This document shows positions 44,210-53,550 of a stretch of 64,000 bases of DNA, one piece after another. Made by a program: the position numbers and the translations under genes. The stretch is from positions 1 through 64,000 of the forward strand of contig JAFEBS010000011.1 of NCBI GenBank assembly GCA_018242525.1, given 5' to 3'. Position 1 is the first letter of the stretch, and the number at the start of each line of letters is the position of its first letter. This DNA is from Planctomycetota bacterium (GTDB lineage Bacteria > Planctomycetota > Planctomycetia > Planctomycetales > Planctomycetaceae). Below the pieces are notes generated by a model, which was not told the origin of the DNA, made no database searches, and worked only from the letters and a program-made list of their open reading frames with translations.

Positions 44210-46939
44210 ATGACCGCTGAATCTCAACGACTGGAAGCAGCCAGAACATCGACCTCCGATTGGAAGAAATGGGGCCCGTACCTCAGTGAACGCCAATGGG
44301 GGACTGTTCGTGAGGACTACAGTGAGGGCGGGAACGCCTGGGACTATTTCAGCCACGATCAGGCCCGGTCTCGGGCGTATCGCTGGGGCGAAGATGGACT
44401 CGCCGGGATCTCGGACCAGAAGCAGTTTCTCTGTTTCGCCCTGGCCTTGTGGAACGGACACGACCCGATCCTCAAGGAACGCCTGTTCGGGCTGACGAAC
44501 AGCGAAGGAAATCATGGGGAGGATGTGAAGGAGTACTACTTCTACCTCGATTCAACCCCGACACATTCGTACATGAAGTACTTGTATAAGTATCCGCAGG
44601 CCGCCTTCCCGTACGAGGACCTTGTTTTACAGAACCGCGGACGCGGACGTGACGACTTGGAATACGAACTGCTCGATACCGGAGTCTTTAATGCGGACCG
44701 CTACTTTGATGTTTTCGTCGAATACGCCAAGGCTGGCCCTGAAGACATCCAGATTCTGATTACAATCGCCAATCGCGGACCGGAAGCGGCCACGCTGCAC
44801 GTCCTGCCAACCCTCTGGTTCCGGAATATCTGGTCCTGGGAAAACTGGACAGAAAAGCCACAGTTGGAATTGGCTGTCCGGACAGATGCCCTGACGGTCG
44901 TGGCAGCGACGCATTCGAGACTTGGTCAACGCTACCTTTACTGCGACGGCGCTCCAAACCTGTTGTTTACGGAAAACGACACCAACACGGCCCGGTTGTC
45001 CGGCGTTCCGAACGCGACGCCATTTGTCAAAGACGGGATCAACAACTACCTTGTCCAAGGCGAAACGGAGGCGGTCAACCCGGCCTTGACCGGGACCAAG
45101 GTGGCGGCCCAGTACGTCATCACAGTCCCTGCCGGGGAATCCCACACTCTACGACTGCGGCTCAGTGACCTGCCGCCCGCCACAATGACGCTGGCGTCCG
45201 ATGGTCCCTTCGGAAAATCGTATGATGACACTGTAAAACAGCGACGATACGAAGCGGACGAATTCTACGCGTCGGTCATTCCAAAGGCACTCAACGAAGA
45301 TCAGGCTCGCGTCATGCGCCAGGCACTCGCCGGAATGCTCTGGTCAAAGCAGTTCTATTTCTATGATCTGAACAAGTGGCTGGAAGAACGCGGCTGTGAT
45401 CCGTTCAATCCGTCGAGAAAAGAATCGCCCCGTAACGGTCATTGGCATCACATGTACAACGCCGATGTGATCTCGATGCCCGACAAATGGGAATACCCCT
45501 GGTACGCCGCGTGGGACCTGGCGTTCCACGTCGTTGCGCTGACGCTGGTTGATCCCGATTTCGGCAAACAACAACTCGATCTGATGCTGCGTGAGCACTA
45601 TATGCATCCGAACGGGCAGATCCCCGCGTATGAATGGAATTTTGGCGACGTGAACCCGCCCGTGCATGCGTGGGCGACAATCTTTACATTCCGACTGGAA
45701 AAGGCCCGCACCGGCCAGGGCGACATCCGCTGGCTGGAGCGCTGTTTCCAGAAACTGCTGCTGAACTTTACCTGGTGGGTCAATCGCAAGGATCGCCACG
45801 GCAAGAACGTGTTTGAAGGCGGCTTCCTGGGCCTGGACAACATCGGTGTGTTCGATCGCAGCGCCGCGCTCCCGACGGGGGGGTACCTCGAGCAGGCGGA
45901 TGGGACCGCATGGATGGCTCTGTTCTGCCAGAACATGCTGGAAATCGCCTCCGAACTGGCCATGCACGATGACACCTACGCCGAGATGTCGCTCAAGTTC
46001 ATGCAGCATTACCTGTGGATCGCGTCATCCATGATCCATGCGGGGGACACCGGCATGTGGGATGAGGAAGATGGTTTCTTTTATGACGTGCTGCAGACAC
46101 CGGACGGACAATCGCAGCGATTGAAGGTCCGTTCCATGGTTGGATTGCTGCCCATGTGCGCGGCCACGGTCTTTGAAGAAAACGTGACAACGCGCTATCC
46201 AGAAATCGTGGATCGCTGGCGAAACTTTCTGGCGGCGAGACCGGAATTGCTGGCGTTCATCCATGATTCCCGCAAACCGGGCTGCGCCGGAAGACGCCTG
46301 GCGTCGATCCTCAACGAAACCAAACTGCGCCGCGTTCTGGCAAAGATGCTCGACGAAAACGAGTTCCTCAGCCCTTACGGGATTCGTTCCCTGTCGAAGT
46401 TTCACGATGAGCATCCGTATGTTTTCCACGTCGGAGGCCGGGAATACCGCGTGGATTACCTGCCTGCAGAATCCGACAGCGGGATGTTCGGCGGGAACAG
46501 CAACTGGCGCGGTCCGATCTGGATGCCCGTGAATGTTTTGATCATTCGCTCGCTGATGCAGTACTACGGTTATTTTGGTAACGAATTCCAGATCGAATGT
46601 CCCACAGGGTCCGGCCGGATGATGACCCTGTATCAGGTGGCCGAGGAATTATCGCGGCGTCTGACCAGTATTTTCGCCAGGAACGATGCCGGTCGCCGCC
46701 CGGTCTTCGGTGGCGCAGAGAAATTCCAATCCGATGCCACGTGGAACGACAACATCCTGTTCTACGAATACTTCCACGGCGACAACGGAGCAGGTTTGGG
46801 AGCGAGCCACCAGACCGGTTGGACCGGTGCCATCGCACGTGCCATGCACCTGTTCGCGACCGTCACCCCGGAACAGGTTCTCGCCGAGGGTAAAGAGGCC
46901 TACGCGATCGCAGAAGCCGCACGCGTACCCGCCAACTGA
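44210..46939 (+). CDS. GH63-type glucosidase (MGH1-like glycoside hydrolase)
   Basis: The 909-residue protein lacks a signal peptide and is probably cytosolic. It resembles the long bacterial glucosidases of family GH63/'MGH1-type': N-terminal WKKWGPYLSERQWGTVREDYS and WDYFSHDQARSRAYRWGEDG, a beta domain, then an alpha/alpha-barrel with HHMYNADVISMPDKWEYPWYAAWDLAFH, WNFGDVNPPVHAWA, GGFLGLDNIGVFDRS and SNWRGPIWMPVN. These enzymes cleave alpha-glucosidic bonds, in some characterised cases in compatible solutes such as glucosyl- or mannosylglycerate. The GH13 enzyme 90 bases downstream suggests joint alpha-glucan or glucoside metabolism. The precise substrate is unknown. Confidence 0.88.
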   Translation: MTAESQRLEAARTSTSDWKKWGPYLSERQWGTVREDYSEGGNAWDYFSHDQARSRAYRWGEDGLAGISDQKQFLCFALALWNGHDPILKERLFGLTNSEGNHGEDVKEYYFYLDSTPTHSYMKYLYKYPQAAFPYEDLVLQNRGRGRDDLEYELLDTGVFNADRYFDVFVEYAKAGPEDIQILITIANRGPEAATLHVLPTLWFRNIWSWENWTEKPQLELAVRTDALTVVAATHSRLGQRYLYCDGAPNLLFTENDTNTARLSGVPNATPFVKDGINNYLVQGETEAVNPALTGTKVAAQYVITVPAGESHTLRLRLSDLPPATMTLASDGPFGKSYDDTVKQRRYEADEFYASVIPKALNEDQARVMRQALAGMLWSKQFYFYDLNKWLEERGCDPFNPSRKESPRNGHWHHMYNADVISMPDKWEYPWYAAWDLAFHVVALTLVDPDFGKQQLDLMLREHYMHPNGQIPAYEWNFGDVNPPVHAWATIFTFRLEKARTGQGDIRWLERCFQKLLLNFTWWVNRKDRHGKNVFEGGFLGLDNIGVFDRSAALPTGGYLEQADGTAWMALFCQNMLEIASELAMHDDTYAEMSLKFMQHYLWIASSMIHAGDTGMWDEEDGFFYDVLQTPDGQSQRLKVRSMVGLLPMCAATVFEENVTTRYPEIVDRWRNFLAARPELLAFIHDSRKPGCAGRRLASILNETKLRRVLAKMLDENEFLSPYGIRSLSKFHDEHPYVFHVGGREYRVDYLPAESDSGMFGGNSNWRGPIWMPVNVLIIRSLMQYYGYFGNEFQIECPTGSGRMMTLYQVAEELSRRLTSIFARNDAGRRPVFGGAEKFQSDATWNDNILFYEYFHGDNGAGLGASHQTGWTGAIARAMHLFATVTPEQVLAEGKEAYAIAEAARVPAN

Positions 46940-46940
46940 C

Positions 46941-47013
46941 GTAACCGACGCTGCCAGCGTCGGCGTTCCTTCCGCACAGATTGTTACACTCCGACGCTGG
47001 CAGCGTCGGGTAC
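46941..47013. repeat. double palindrome, family F
   Basis: Two copies of CCGACGCTGCCAGCGTCGG (itself a perfect 9-bp palindrome around one base) lie at 46945-46963 and, inverted, at 46991-47009. They are flanked by GTAA/GTAC ends and have a 27-base spacer. The unit sits one base after the GH63 stop codon. Confidence 0.85.
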
Positions 47014-47029
47014 GAAAGTCGTGGTTCAC

Positions 47030-48496
47030 ATGTCGTCACCCCGATATCCATCCCTGTTTCAATTCAACACGCGAGTCCGATTGACCGAACTGTCACGCAG
47101 GCTCGGCAGGCGGGCAACCCTGGATGATATCCCCAACTCCGAACTGGAACGGTTGGCCGGGCTTGGGTTTGACTGGATCTGGCTGCTCAGTGTCTGGCAG
47201 ACCGGTACTGTGGCCCGGACGATCTCGCGATCGCATCCGCAATGGCGCCGTGAATTCACAGAAACTCTCCCTGACCTGACGGACGAAGATATTGCCGGGT
47301 CGGGGTTCGCCATTACCGGTTACACGGTCCATCGCCACCTGGGGGGGGATGCCGCCCTGGCGCGACTGCGCCGACGACTTCGAGACTATGGCTTGAAACT
47401 GATGCTCGATTTCGTCCCCAATCACATGGCTCCAGACCATCCCTGGGTGCCGCTCTACCCGGAGTTCTTCGTCACGGGGACCGAGTCCGATTTGCTGCGG
47501 GCACCGCAGAATTATTTTCGACACGGCGAAAAAATCTTCGCTTACGGCCGCGATCCCTACTTCGCGGGTTGGCCGGACACAATCCAGCTGAACTACGGCA
47601 ATCCCAATCTGCAGACTGCGATGATCGGAGAGCTGAAACGGATTGCCGGTCAATGCGACGGAGTCCGCTGCGACATGGCCATGCTGGTCCTGCCGGACAT
47701 CTTTGAGCGGACATGGGGTGTCGCCGCTCCCCCGTTCTGGTCGACCGCCATCCAGCGCGTTCGCAATCTGCATCCTGGGTTTTTGTTCCTGGCAGAAGTC
47801 TACTGGGATATGGAATGGCGACTGCAACAAGAAGGGTTCAACTACTGCTACGACAAGCGGTTGTACGACCGATTGCGCGAAGGACACGCACGCCCGGTGC
47901 GCGAGCACTTGCATGCCGACCTCGATTACCAGGACCACCTGGCCCGGTTTCTTGAAAACCACGACGAACCGCGAATTGCGGCGACCTTGAATTCCGCCCA
48001 GCATCAGGCCGCCGCTCTGATCACATTCTTATCCCCGGGTCTGCGTTTTTTCCATGACGGGCAATTTGAAGGACGACTAAAGCGGATTTCCCCACACCTG
48101 GTGCGTGCCCCCGCAGAACCGACTGATGAAATCCTGAGTGCCTTCTACGAGCGGTTGCTGACGCTGATTCGACGTCCCACCGTTCGCGACGGACGATGGT
48201 GGCTGCTCGAGTGTCGTCCGGCGTGGGAGGGGAATTGGACCTACGATGGCTGCATTGCATTCGCGTGGGAACGATCGAACCATGAACGATTAGTCGTTGT
48301 GGTGAACTACTCGGATCACCACAGCCAGGCGCGGCTGCCATTGCCGTTTGACAACTTGGCCAGCGAGATCCGTTTCGAGGAGCAAATCACCAGCGGTACA
48401 TTTGATCGTCACCGGGACGATCTGGCAGCCAACGGACTGTATGTTGACCTGCCTCCCTGGGGCAGCCATGTCTGCACGGTTTCGGCGGTCCAATAG
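47030..48496 (+). CDS. GH13 alpha-amylase family enzyme
   Basis: The 488-residue soluble protein has the GH13 conserved regions: LMLDFVPNHM (region I), GVRCDMAML (region II; Asp is the nucleophile, with the invariant Arg two residues before it), FLAEVYWDMEW (region III; Glu is the general acid) and FLENHDEPRIA (region IV; His-Asp). The opening FNTRVRLTELSRRLGRRATLDDIP and the WIWLLSVWQTG segment mark a compact, poorly characterised planctomycetal/proteobacterial subfamily. Likely activities are alpha-glucan hydrolysis or transglycosylation in the cytosol. The ATG at 47030 is preferred to the GTG at 47021. It probably works with the GH63 enzyme upstream. Confidence 0.88.
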   Translation: MSSPRYPSLFQFNTRVRLTELSRRLGRRATLDDIPNSELERLAGLGFDWIWLLSVWQTGTVARTISRSHPQWRREFTETLPDLTDEDIAGSGFAITGYTVHRHLGGDAALARLRRRLRDYGLKLMLDFVPNHMAPDHPWVPLYPEFFVTGTESDLLRAPQNYFRHGEKIFAYGRDPYFAGWPDTIQLNYGNPNLQTAMIGELKRIAGQCDGVRCDMAMLVLPDIFERTWGVAAPPFWSTAIQRVRNLHPGFLFLAEVYWDMEWRLQQEGFNYCYDKRLYDRLREGHARPVREHLHADLDYQDHLARFLENHDEPRIAATLNSAQHQAAALITFLSPGLRFFHDGQFEGRLKRISPHLVRAPAEPTDEILSAFYERLLTLIRRPTVRDGRWWLLECRPAWEGNWTYDGCIAFAWERSNHERLVVVVNYSDHHSQARLPLPFDNLASEIRFEEQITSGTFDRHRDDLAANGLYVDLPPWGSHVCTVSAVQ

Positions 48497-48516
48497 GTGA
48501 GTGACCGAAGCCAGAC

Positions 48517-49212
48517 TTACTTCCTGAGCGGCTTCAACTTGATGTTGCGGTACCAGCAATCGCTGCCGTGGTCCTGCAGACCGATGTATCCCCGGCGCGG
48601 ATGATCCTTGTAGGCCACGTCAAACTTGTGGGCCGAACCATCCGCCCGTTTGTTGGCGACCGGCCATTGGTCCAGGTCCATTTTTGAGACGGCTTCGCCG
48701 TTGATCATTACCTCCAGCAGATTGTCGTGACTGGTGATTTGAACGTGATTCCATTCACCAACGGGTTTCATGGCGTTGATCCGCGGTTGCACGAGGTCAT
48801 AGATCGCGCCTGTGTCATGAAACCCTGCAGTCTTCGTGTCGTCGATGGCGATTTCAATGCCATTGAACCCAACGTCACGGCCTGGACGTGGTGTCAGGGA
48901 TGAAGTACGAATAAAGATCCCGCTGTTGCACTTCGGGCTGATCTTGAAATCCAGCGTCAGGACATAGTTCTCCAGCGGCTTCTCGTAGACCAGCATGTAA
49001 TTGCACGGATGCGGATTCAAACTTCCCTCCTGGACATGGCTGGCCGGCAACGGCTCGTTCTTAATGGAAATCCAGCCCGTGGTTGTTTTCCCATCAAACA
49101 GCAACTGCCACCCTTCAGACCGTTCCTTGTCGGTCAATTCATTATCGGCAGCCAGCAGGGAACTCGACGACAGGAGCAGGCAGAGTGAACCCAATAGCCA
49201 TGAGCGACGCAT
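48517..49212 (-). CDS. DUF1080 (3-keto-disaccharide hydrolase) family protein, exported
   Basis: The 231-residue protein has a signal peptide (MRRSWLLGSLCLLLSSSSLLAA) and one DUF1080 jelly-roll: EGWQLLFDGKTTTGWISIKNEP, NYVLTLDFKISPKCNSGIFIRTS, GIEIAIDDTKTAGFHDTGAIYDLV, WNHVQITSHDNLLEVMINGEAV, and the closing RRGYIGLQDHGSDCWYRNIKLKPL. DUF1080 is a concanavalin-like fold; some members hydrolyse 3-keto-disaccharides. It lies 188 bases after a Gfo/Idh/MocA gene on the same strand, which fits a C3-oxidation then hydrolysis route for glycosides in the periplasm. Confidence 0.92.
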   Translation of the reverse strand: MRRSWLLGSLCLLLSSSSLLAADNELTDKERSEGWQLLFDGKTTTGWISIKNEPLPASHVQEGSLNPHPCNYMLVYEKPLENYVLTLDFKISPKCNSGIFIRTSSLTPRPGRDVGFNGIEIAIDDTKTAGFHDTGAIYDLVQPRINAMKPVGEWNHVQITSHDNLLEVMINGEAVSKMDLDQWPVANKRADGSAHKFDVAYKDHPRRGYIGLQDHGSDCWYRNIKLKPLRK

Positions 49213-49400
49213 GTTGGAATCTCCAGTTGAGAGACAAAAAGCGGGTTGAAATGAGAGTCACGGCGTTGCAGGTATCTGAGCTTTTTCCTCAGTCCCTCGC
49301 TCGCGAGTATCTTTTTCCGTTGAAGCGGACGTCCTGCAGTCGAAAAACGTGACGCATAACCGACGGATTGCAAGGTCTCGGCCCCGTCAGGAAATGGATG

Positions 49401-50795
49401 TCACAGCTTCCAGCCGGGACGGTAGTCGATATGGACGTGTTGATTCAGTTCTGGAGCATTCTTGATCTTCAGGTTTTCACTGTCCCATTCCAGTCGCCTG
49501 CCTGGAGCCCGCAGGGCCAGGACTCCCAGCAGAACGGTTTCGGTGAGTGGCCCGGAATAATCGAAACCCGACATTGTCTTTCCCTGCCCTTTGCACGCCA
49601 GCACCCACTCGTCGTAATGTCCGGGCGAACGGGGCATGGTCTTGGCGACCTTGACGGCTTCTTCCTGCAAGGCGACCGGAAAGACTTCGGGCATGCCCCC
49701 GTGCGAACCGTGGTGCATCTTTCCCTTGCTGCCGACGTACAGCACGCCATTGTCGTGCAATCGCCTGCCACTGGGCATTTCCGCAGGAGTCGGCGGCATC
49801 AATCCCCCTTCGTACCACGTCATCCGAACGGGTGGCTGCTTGCCACGAGCCGGAAATTCGTAGGTGATGATGGACGCGATCGGGAACGTCTCGACATTCG
49901 GTTTGTTTCCTTCCAGGATTGAGCCGTCCAGTGTCGATCGCGCTTCCACAGCGGTCGGTGCCCCCAGGCCCAGTGCCCAGACCGGATGATCAATGATATG
50001 GCAGCCCATGTCCCCCAGGGCTCCCGTCCCGAAATCCATCCAGCCGCGCCAATTGTGAGGACAATACGCGGGACTGTACGGTCGCTCGGCCACCGGACCG
50101 AGCCACAGGTTCCAATCGAGTCCGGAGGGGATTGGCGGAGTCTCGGTCGGTCTGCCAATGCCCTGCTTCCACAAGCGGCCGGCACGATCGGACCAGACAT
50201 GGACTTCGCGGACTTCGCCAATCAAGCCGGACTGAATCCACTCGTTGGTCAGCCGGGATCCTTCCGAAGCATGCCCCTGATTCCCCATTTGAGTCACCAC
50301 GCCCGCGGCTTTCGCGGCTTTGGTCAACTCGCGGCACTCGTGCAGGGTATGAGTCAGCGGCTTCTGCACGTAGACATGTTTTCCCGCGCGAACTACGGCC
50401 ATGGCAGCGACGGCATGCGTATGGTCGGGGGTGCTGACCGTGCATCCGTCGATGTTCCCAGCCTCCTTGTCGAGCATCACTCGAAAATCTTTGTACTTCC
50501 GCGCCATGGGATGGGCGTTGAACGTCCCTGCTGCCCGCGTGTCATCCACGTCGCACAGGGCGACAACATTCGCTCCCAGCTTGGACATCGTCGCAACGTC
50601 ACCGCCACCCATCCCTCCGCAGCCAATCGCGGCGATGTTGATCCGCTCACTGGGGGCGAGGAATCCGGCTCCGCCCAGAACATGGCGGGGCACAATCGAA
50701 AAGCTCCAGACGGCGGTTCCGACCGCAGCCGATGCCAGGAAATCGCGGCGAGTCGAACGAGTCTGTGTTGGCGGTTGAGTTGGCGGCTGTGACAT
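49401..50795 (-). CDS. Gfo/Idh/MocA family oxidoreductase, Tat-exported
   Basis: The 464-residue protein has a twin-arginine leader (STRRDFLASAAVGTAVWSFSIVPRHVLGGAG). A Rossmann domain follows (RINIAAIGCGGMGGGDVATM; NVVALCDVDDTRAAGTFN), with the conserved dehydrogenase motif HVYVQKPLTHTLHECREL (Lys of the EKP-like site) and MGNQGHASEGSRLTNEW. The C-terminal beta domain includes WMDFGTGALGDMGCHIIDHPVWAL. Such enzymes oxidise or reduce sugars with tightly held NAD(P). Together with the downstream DUF1080 gene it suggests processing of a glycoside via a 3-keto intermediate. It is a paralogue of the partial gene at the left window edge. Confidence 0.93.
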   Translation of the reverse strand: MSQPPTQPPTQTRSTRRDFLASAAVGTAVWSFSIVPRHVLGGAGFLAPSERINIAAIGCGGMGGGDVATMSKLGANVVALCDVDDTRAAGTFNAHPMARKYKDFRVMLDKEAGNIDGCTVSTPDHTHAVAAMAVVRAGKHVYVQKPLTHTLHECRELTKAAKAAGVVTQMGNQGHASEGSRLTNEWIQSGLIGEVREVHVWSDRAGRLWKQGIGRPTETPPIPSGLDWNLWLGPVAERPYSPAYCPHNWRGWMDFGTGALGDMGCHIIDHPVWALGLGAPTAVEARSTLDGSILEGNKPNVETFPIASIITYEFPARGKQPPVRMTWYEGGLMPPTPAEMPSGRRLHDNGVLYVGSKGKMHHGSHGGMPEVFPVALQEEAVKVAKTMPRSPGHYDEWVLACKGQGKTMSGFDYSGPLTETVLLGVLALRAPGRRLEWDSENLKIKNAPELNQHVHIDYRPGWKL

Positions 50796-51093
50796 CGGTG
50801 ATCATTCCCTGAAGTAAGCGAAACTTCCGCGACGGCAGACCGCTGGCATATCACTGCGCTCGTCACGAATCAATGGCCAGCAATGAATGGACGCTCGCTT
50901 CCGCCTGACCCACCTGACTGAAATTGGTTGTGGATCGTTTTCGGGGGCGCTGCCGGAGTGGCAAATGCGGGCCGCAAACTTCAGAATGGTTCAACACTTG
51001 TCTCCGGTTCGACGTATGTCACTTGGTCATCAATGATTCCGCCGTGGTGATCCTCCACAGGCGGTCCAACTTTTGGGTGTTGAGCAAACTTCA

Positions 51094-52647
51094 ATGAGAT
51101 CTCTGCAATTCGTCTCTCTGGCCGGCTGCCTGTTGCTGGTCTCTGCTGTTTGTGGCTGTCCCAGTACCGGAAAAGTGACGTCGGGCACATCCGAGGAGGC
51201 GACTGCGGAAGATCTGCTTCAAAGTGCCGTCCACCAGTTGCGGCCTGAGAATTACACAATCGCGTCGGCCCCCGACAAACCTGTTAATCTGTTGAATTCG
51301 TGGCATTTGAAGGTGTCCGACGCTGGTGCCACGAGTGCCCCTCTTACTCCACCCGCAGGCTGGGTTGACGAGGCCGGTGCCGAACGTCTGTCCGCGACGA
51401 CCTACGACGAACGGGACGCTTTCTACATTCGCGATGCGATGTTGAATCACTCCATTGCCAAGTATCTGGCGGCTCGAGGTCCGGATGAGGTTGGCCAGAT
51501 TCAGGCGGTGTTTGACTTCGTCGTGCGCAACATTTCCCTGCGCAGCGATGATGAACCCGAAATGCCGCTCGGTGTGTACGAGTTGTTGCTGATTGGCCGG
51601 GGCGGAGCCGAGGACCGCGCCTGGGTGTGCGCCAAACTGCTCGGGCAACTTCGCATTGATTCAGTCATCATCAGGCCAGCCGGTGAAGCCGAAACTTCAG
51701 ACGTGTGGCTGTTGGGGGTACTGCTGGATTCCAGGATTTACTTGTTTGATCCACGACTGGGGCTGGCAATTCCGTCGACACCCGACCTGTCCCAGGCGTC
51801 CATCCAGCCCGCGACACTCGACGAAATCGTTTCTCATCCGGAGTGGCTCGAACAATTCACCGTCCGGGCCGATCAACCATATGCGATCGATGTCGACGGG
51901 TTGAAGCAGCCGGTCATTCAGCCGATCGTCGAATTGGACTCATGGCCGGTGCGCATGAAGGAACTGGAAGGAACTCTGCCTGCGGAAGAACTCTGTGTCC
52001 TGTACGATCCGCTGTCCGATCAGGATGCACAAACGGGGCTTCTGTCGCGACTGCAGAAGTGTTTGAAGTCGGGAAAGGCGGATCAGTTAAAGCCGTGGGG
52101 CTATCCGCTTCAGCAGCGCGCTGCGACGAAAGTACCTAATCCGGCCGCCAGCCAGAATTGGGCCGTGACGACCCGGATTTTCAGTCTGCCGATTCCGATC
52201 ATCGAGAATCGTGAGACAGGGACGCAGACCATCGGGACGCCCGAGGGGCGGATGTTGCGGATTCGAATTGATCAACTGCTGGGCAAGTTCGAGGATGCCA
52301 ATCAGCGGTATTTGTCGATTCGGCATCTGGAGGTCGAACCGGTACCCGCGCAGGAACTGGAGATCCTGAACCGCCTGGGCGCCGAGTATGCCATTTACTG
52401 GTCGGGCGTCTGCAAATACGAAGCTCAGGAATACGAATCTGCGGTCGAGCAACTGACCACGTACGTGAAGCGGTTTGATCGTAACGGCCGCTGGGCGTTT
52501 GCCGCCCGGGCATTGCTGGCGGAATGTCATGCAAAGCTTGGACAATTCGACCAGGCGATCGCTGTCGTGGATCGAGTTCGGTCGGATGATCCCTATCGCG
52601 ACGCCAATGCCATCCGCGTCAAACGCTGGAATGCTCAGAAGAAATAG
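51094..52647 (+). CDS. transglutaminase-like/TPR lipoprotein
   Basis: The 517-residue product has a lipoprotein leader (FVSLAGCLLLVSAVCGC). The middle part (about residues 125-220) resembles a transglutaminase-like fold: IAKYLAARGPDEVGQIQAVFDFVVRNISL, then RGGAEDRAWVCAKLLGQLRIDSVIIRP. The Cys in WVCAKLL sits where the nucleophile of transglutaminase-like proteins usually is, and DVWLLGVLLDSRIYLFDPRLGLAIP gives the following strands. The C-terminus (about 430-510) has helical pairs of TPR type (YAIYWSGVCKYEAQEYESAVEQLTTYVKRF; LLAECHAKLGQFDQAIAVVDRV). It may act in the periplasm on cell-surface proteins; activity is unproven. The ATG at 51094 precedes the leader. Confidence 0.78.
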   Translation: MRSLQFVSLAGCLLLVSAVCGCPSTGKVTSGTSEEATAEDLLQSAVHQLRPENYTIASAPDKPVNLLNSWHLKVSDAGATSAPLTPPAGWVDEAGAERLSATTYDERDAFYIRDAMLNHSIAKYLAARGPDEVGQIQAVFDFVVRNISLRSDDEPEMPLGVYELLLIGRGGAEDRAWVCAKLLGQLRIDSVIIRPAGEAETSDVWLLGVLLDSRIYLFDPRLGLAIPSTPDLSQASIQPATLDEIVSHPEWLEQFTVRADQPYAIDVDGLKQPVIQPIVELDSWPVRMKELEGTLPAEELCVLYDPLSDQDAQTGLLSRLQKCLKSGKADQLKPWGYPLQQRAATKVPNPAASQNWAVTTRIFSLPIPIIENRETGTQTIGTPEGRMLRIRIDQLLGKFEDANQRYLSIRHLEVEPVPAQELEILNRLGAEYAIYWSGVCKYEAQEYESAVEQLTTYVKRFDRNGRWAFAARALLAECHAKLGQFDQAIAVVDRVRSDDPYRDANAIRVKRWNAQKK

Positions 52648-52649
52648 TC

Positions 52650-53057
52650 TTACGTCGTCACCATCATCAGCGAGTCTTGCTGTTCCGACGAGGCGGGCAT
52701 CATCGCGTTGACCGGTTCCGTGTGCAGGTCATACATCCCGGCTTCGTTCAGCTGGAAGAACTTCTGAAACCACAGCATTTTTTGGACGTTCGGCTGGGGA
52801 GGCGTCAGAGCGAATTGAACGCCGCGCTTTTCGGTCCAGTCAAACAGCATGCCGAAGAAGCCGCTGGGGATGTACTTCACGAATCGCATGTCGATGGCGA
52901 TGGAGCGGCAATTCTCCTTCTCGATCAGTTTGAACAGTCCTTCGCGCAGCAGGGCAAGATCTGCTCCGTCCCAGATGTCCATTTCGCCCACATGCAGCAG
53001 ATGAAGGTCTCCATGAACTTCGATCAGCATTCGTTTGAAGTTTCGTTGCAGCGTCAT
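52650..53057 (-). CDS. STAS-domain protein
   Basis: The 135-residue cytosolic protein has the alternating beta/alpha pattern of anti-anti-sigma (STAS) domains: MLIEVHGDLHLLHVGEMDIWD, LREGLFKLIEKENCRSIAIDMRFVKYIPSGFFGMLFDW, VQFALTPPQPNVQKMLWF. The switch region SGFFG keeps a Ser at the position normally phosphorylated by anti-sigma kinases, but the surrounding motif is divergent. It could antagonise an anti-sigma factor or act as a small scaffold. No sigma factor or kinase gene is adjacent. It is convergent with the transglutaminase-like gene, with only two bases between the stops. Confidence 0.75.
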   Translation of the reverse strand: MTLQRNFKRMLIEVHGDLHLLHVGEMDIWDGADLALLREGLFKLIEKENCRSIAIDMRFVKYIPSGFFGMLFDWTEKRGVQFALTPPQPNVQKMLWFQKFFQLNEAGMYDLHTEPVNAMMPASSEQQDSLMMVTT

Positions 53058-53550
53058 GCCAATGTGTCCCGGCTGTGAGTCGGTCGATCGGGTACCAGGA
53101 CGACTGTCGCCTGGCGGGGATCGAACGAAAACGCAAAGCGCGGGCCATTCCGTGACAGATCCAGGCCGATTGTTTGAAACCGCTTTCCCTGAAGCTGGTT
53201 ACGTCAGCCCCCGGAGTTCGTGGCAGCTCCGCGAAGCACACCGTGGCGTTGCTGAAACACCACATCTGTGGTGGACCTTCGTTGTCGTCCGGCAACATGC
53301 AGCGTGGCGGCATCAGAAGGTCTGTCGCAGTCGCGAACGCGAATCGTCAGGGCATTCCGGGAAATACGCATGCCGAATACCGTCCGCGAAGCGGAGCTTC
53401 GAAGACCGGCGTTCCCAAGCGGGAGCTTGGGAACGAGAAAAACGACAAGGTCACTTGCCAGCGATCAACATGAATTCTCTCCGTGTCGTCCGCGTTTTCG
53501 CGTCCCAATCTCTTTTGCAGAAAGTCTGAAGCTTCCGCGATTCCGTCCGA
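53058..53550. other. intergenic, carries a family B repeat; no gene recognised
   Basis: This is 493 bases between two minus-strand genes. Apart from the 31-bp repeat at 53410-53440 nothing is recognised; short frames on both strands look like non-coding translations. CTTCCGCGATTCC at 53528-53540 also occurs just after the family C repeat at 42833. Confidence 0.45.
53410..53440. repeat. 31-bp palindromic repeat, family B, copy 2
   Basis: Identical over 31 bases to the copy at 4063-4093, same orientation, 49 kb away. Again it lies in the upstream leader of a minus-strand gene (the STAS gene, 350 bases away). Confidence 0.9.
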
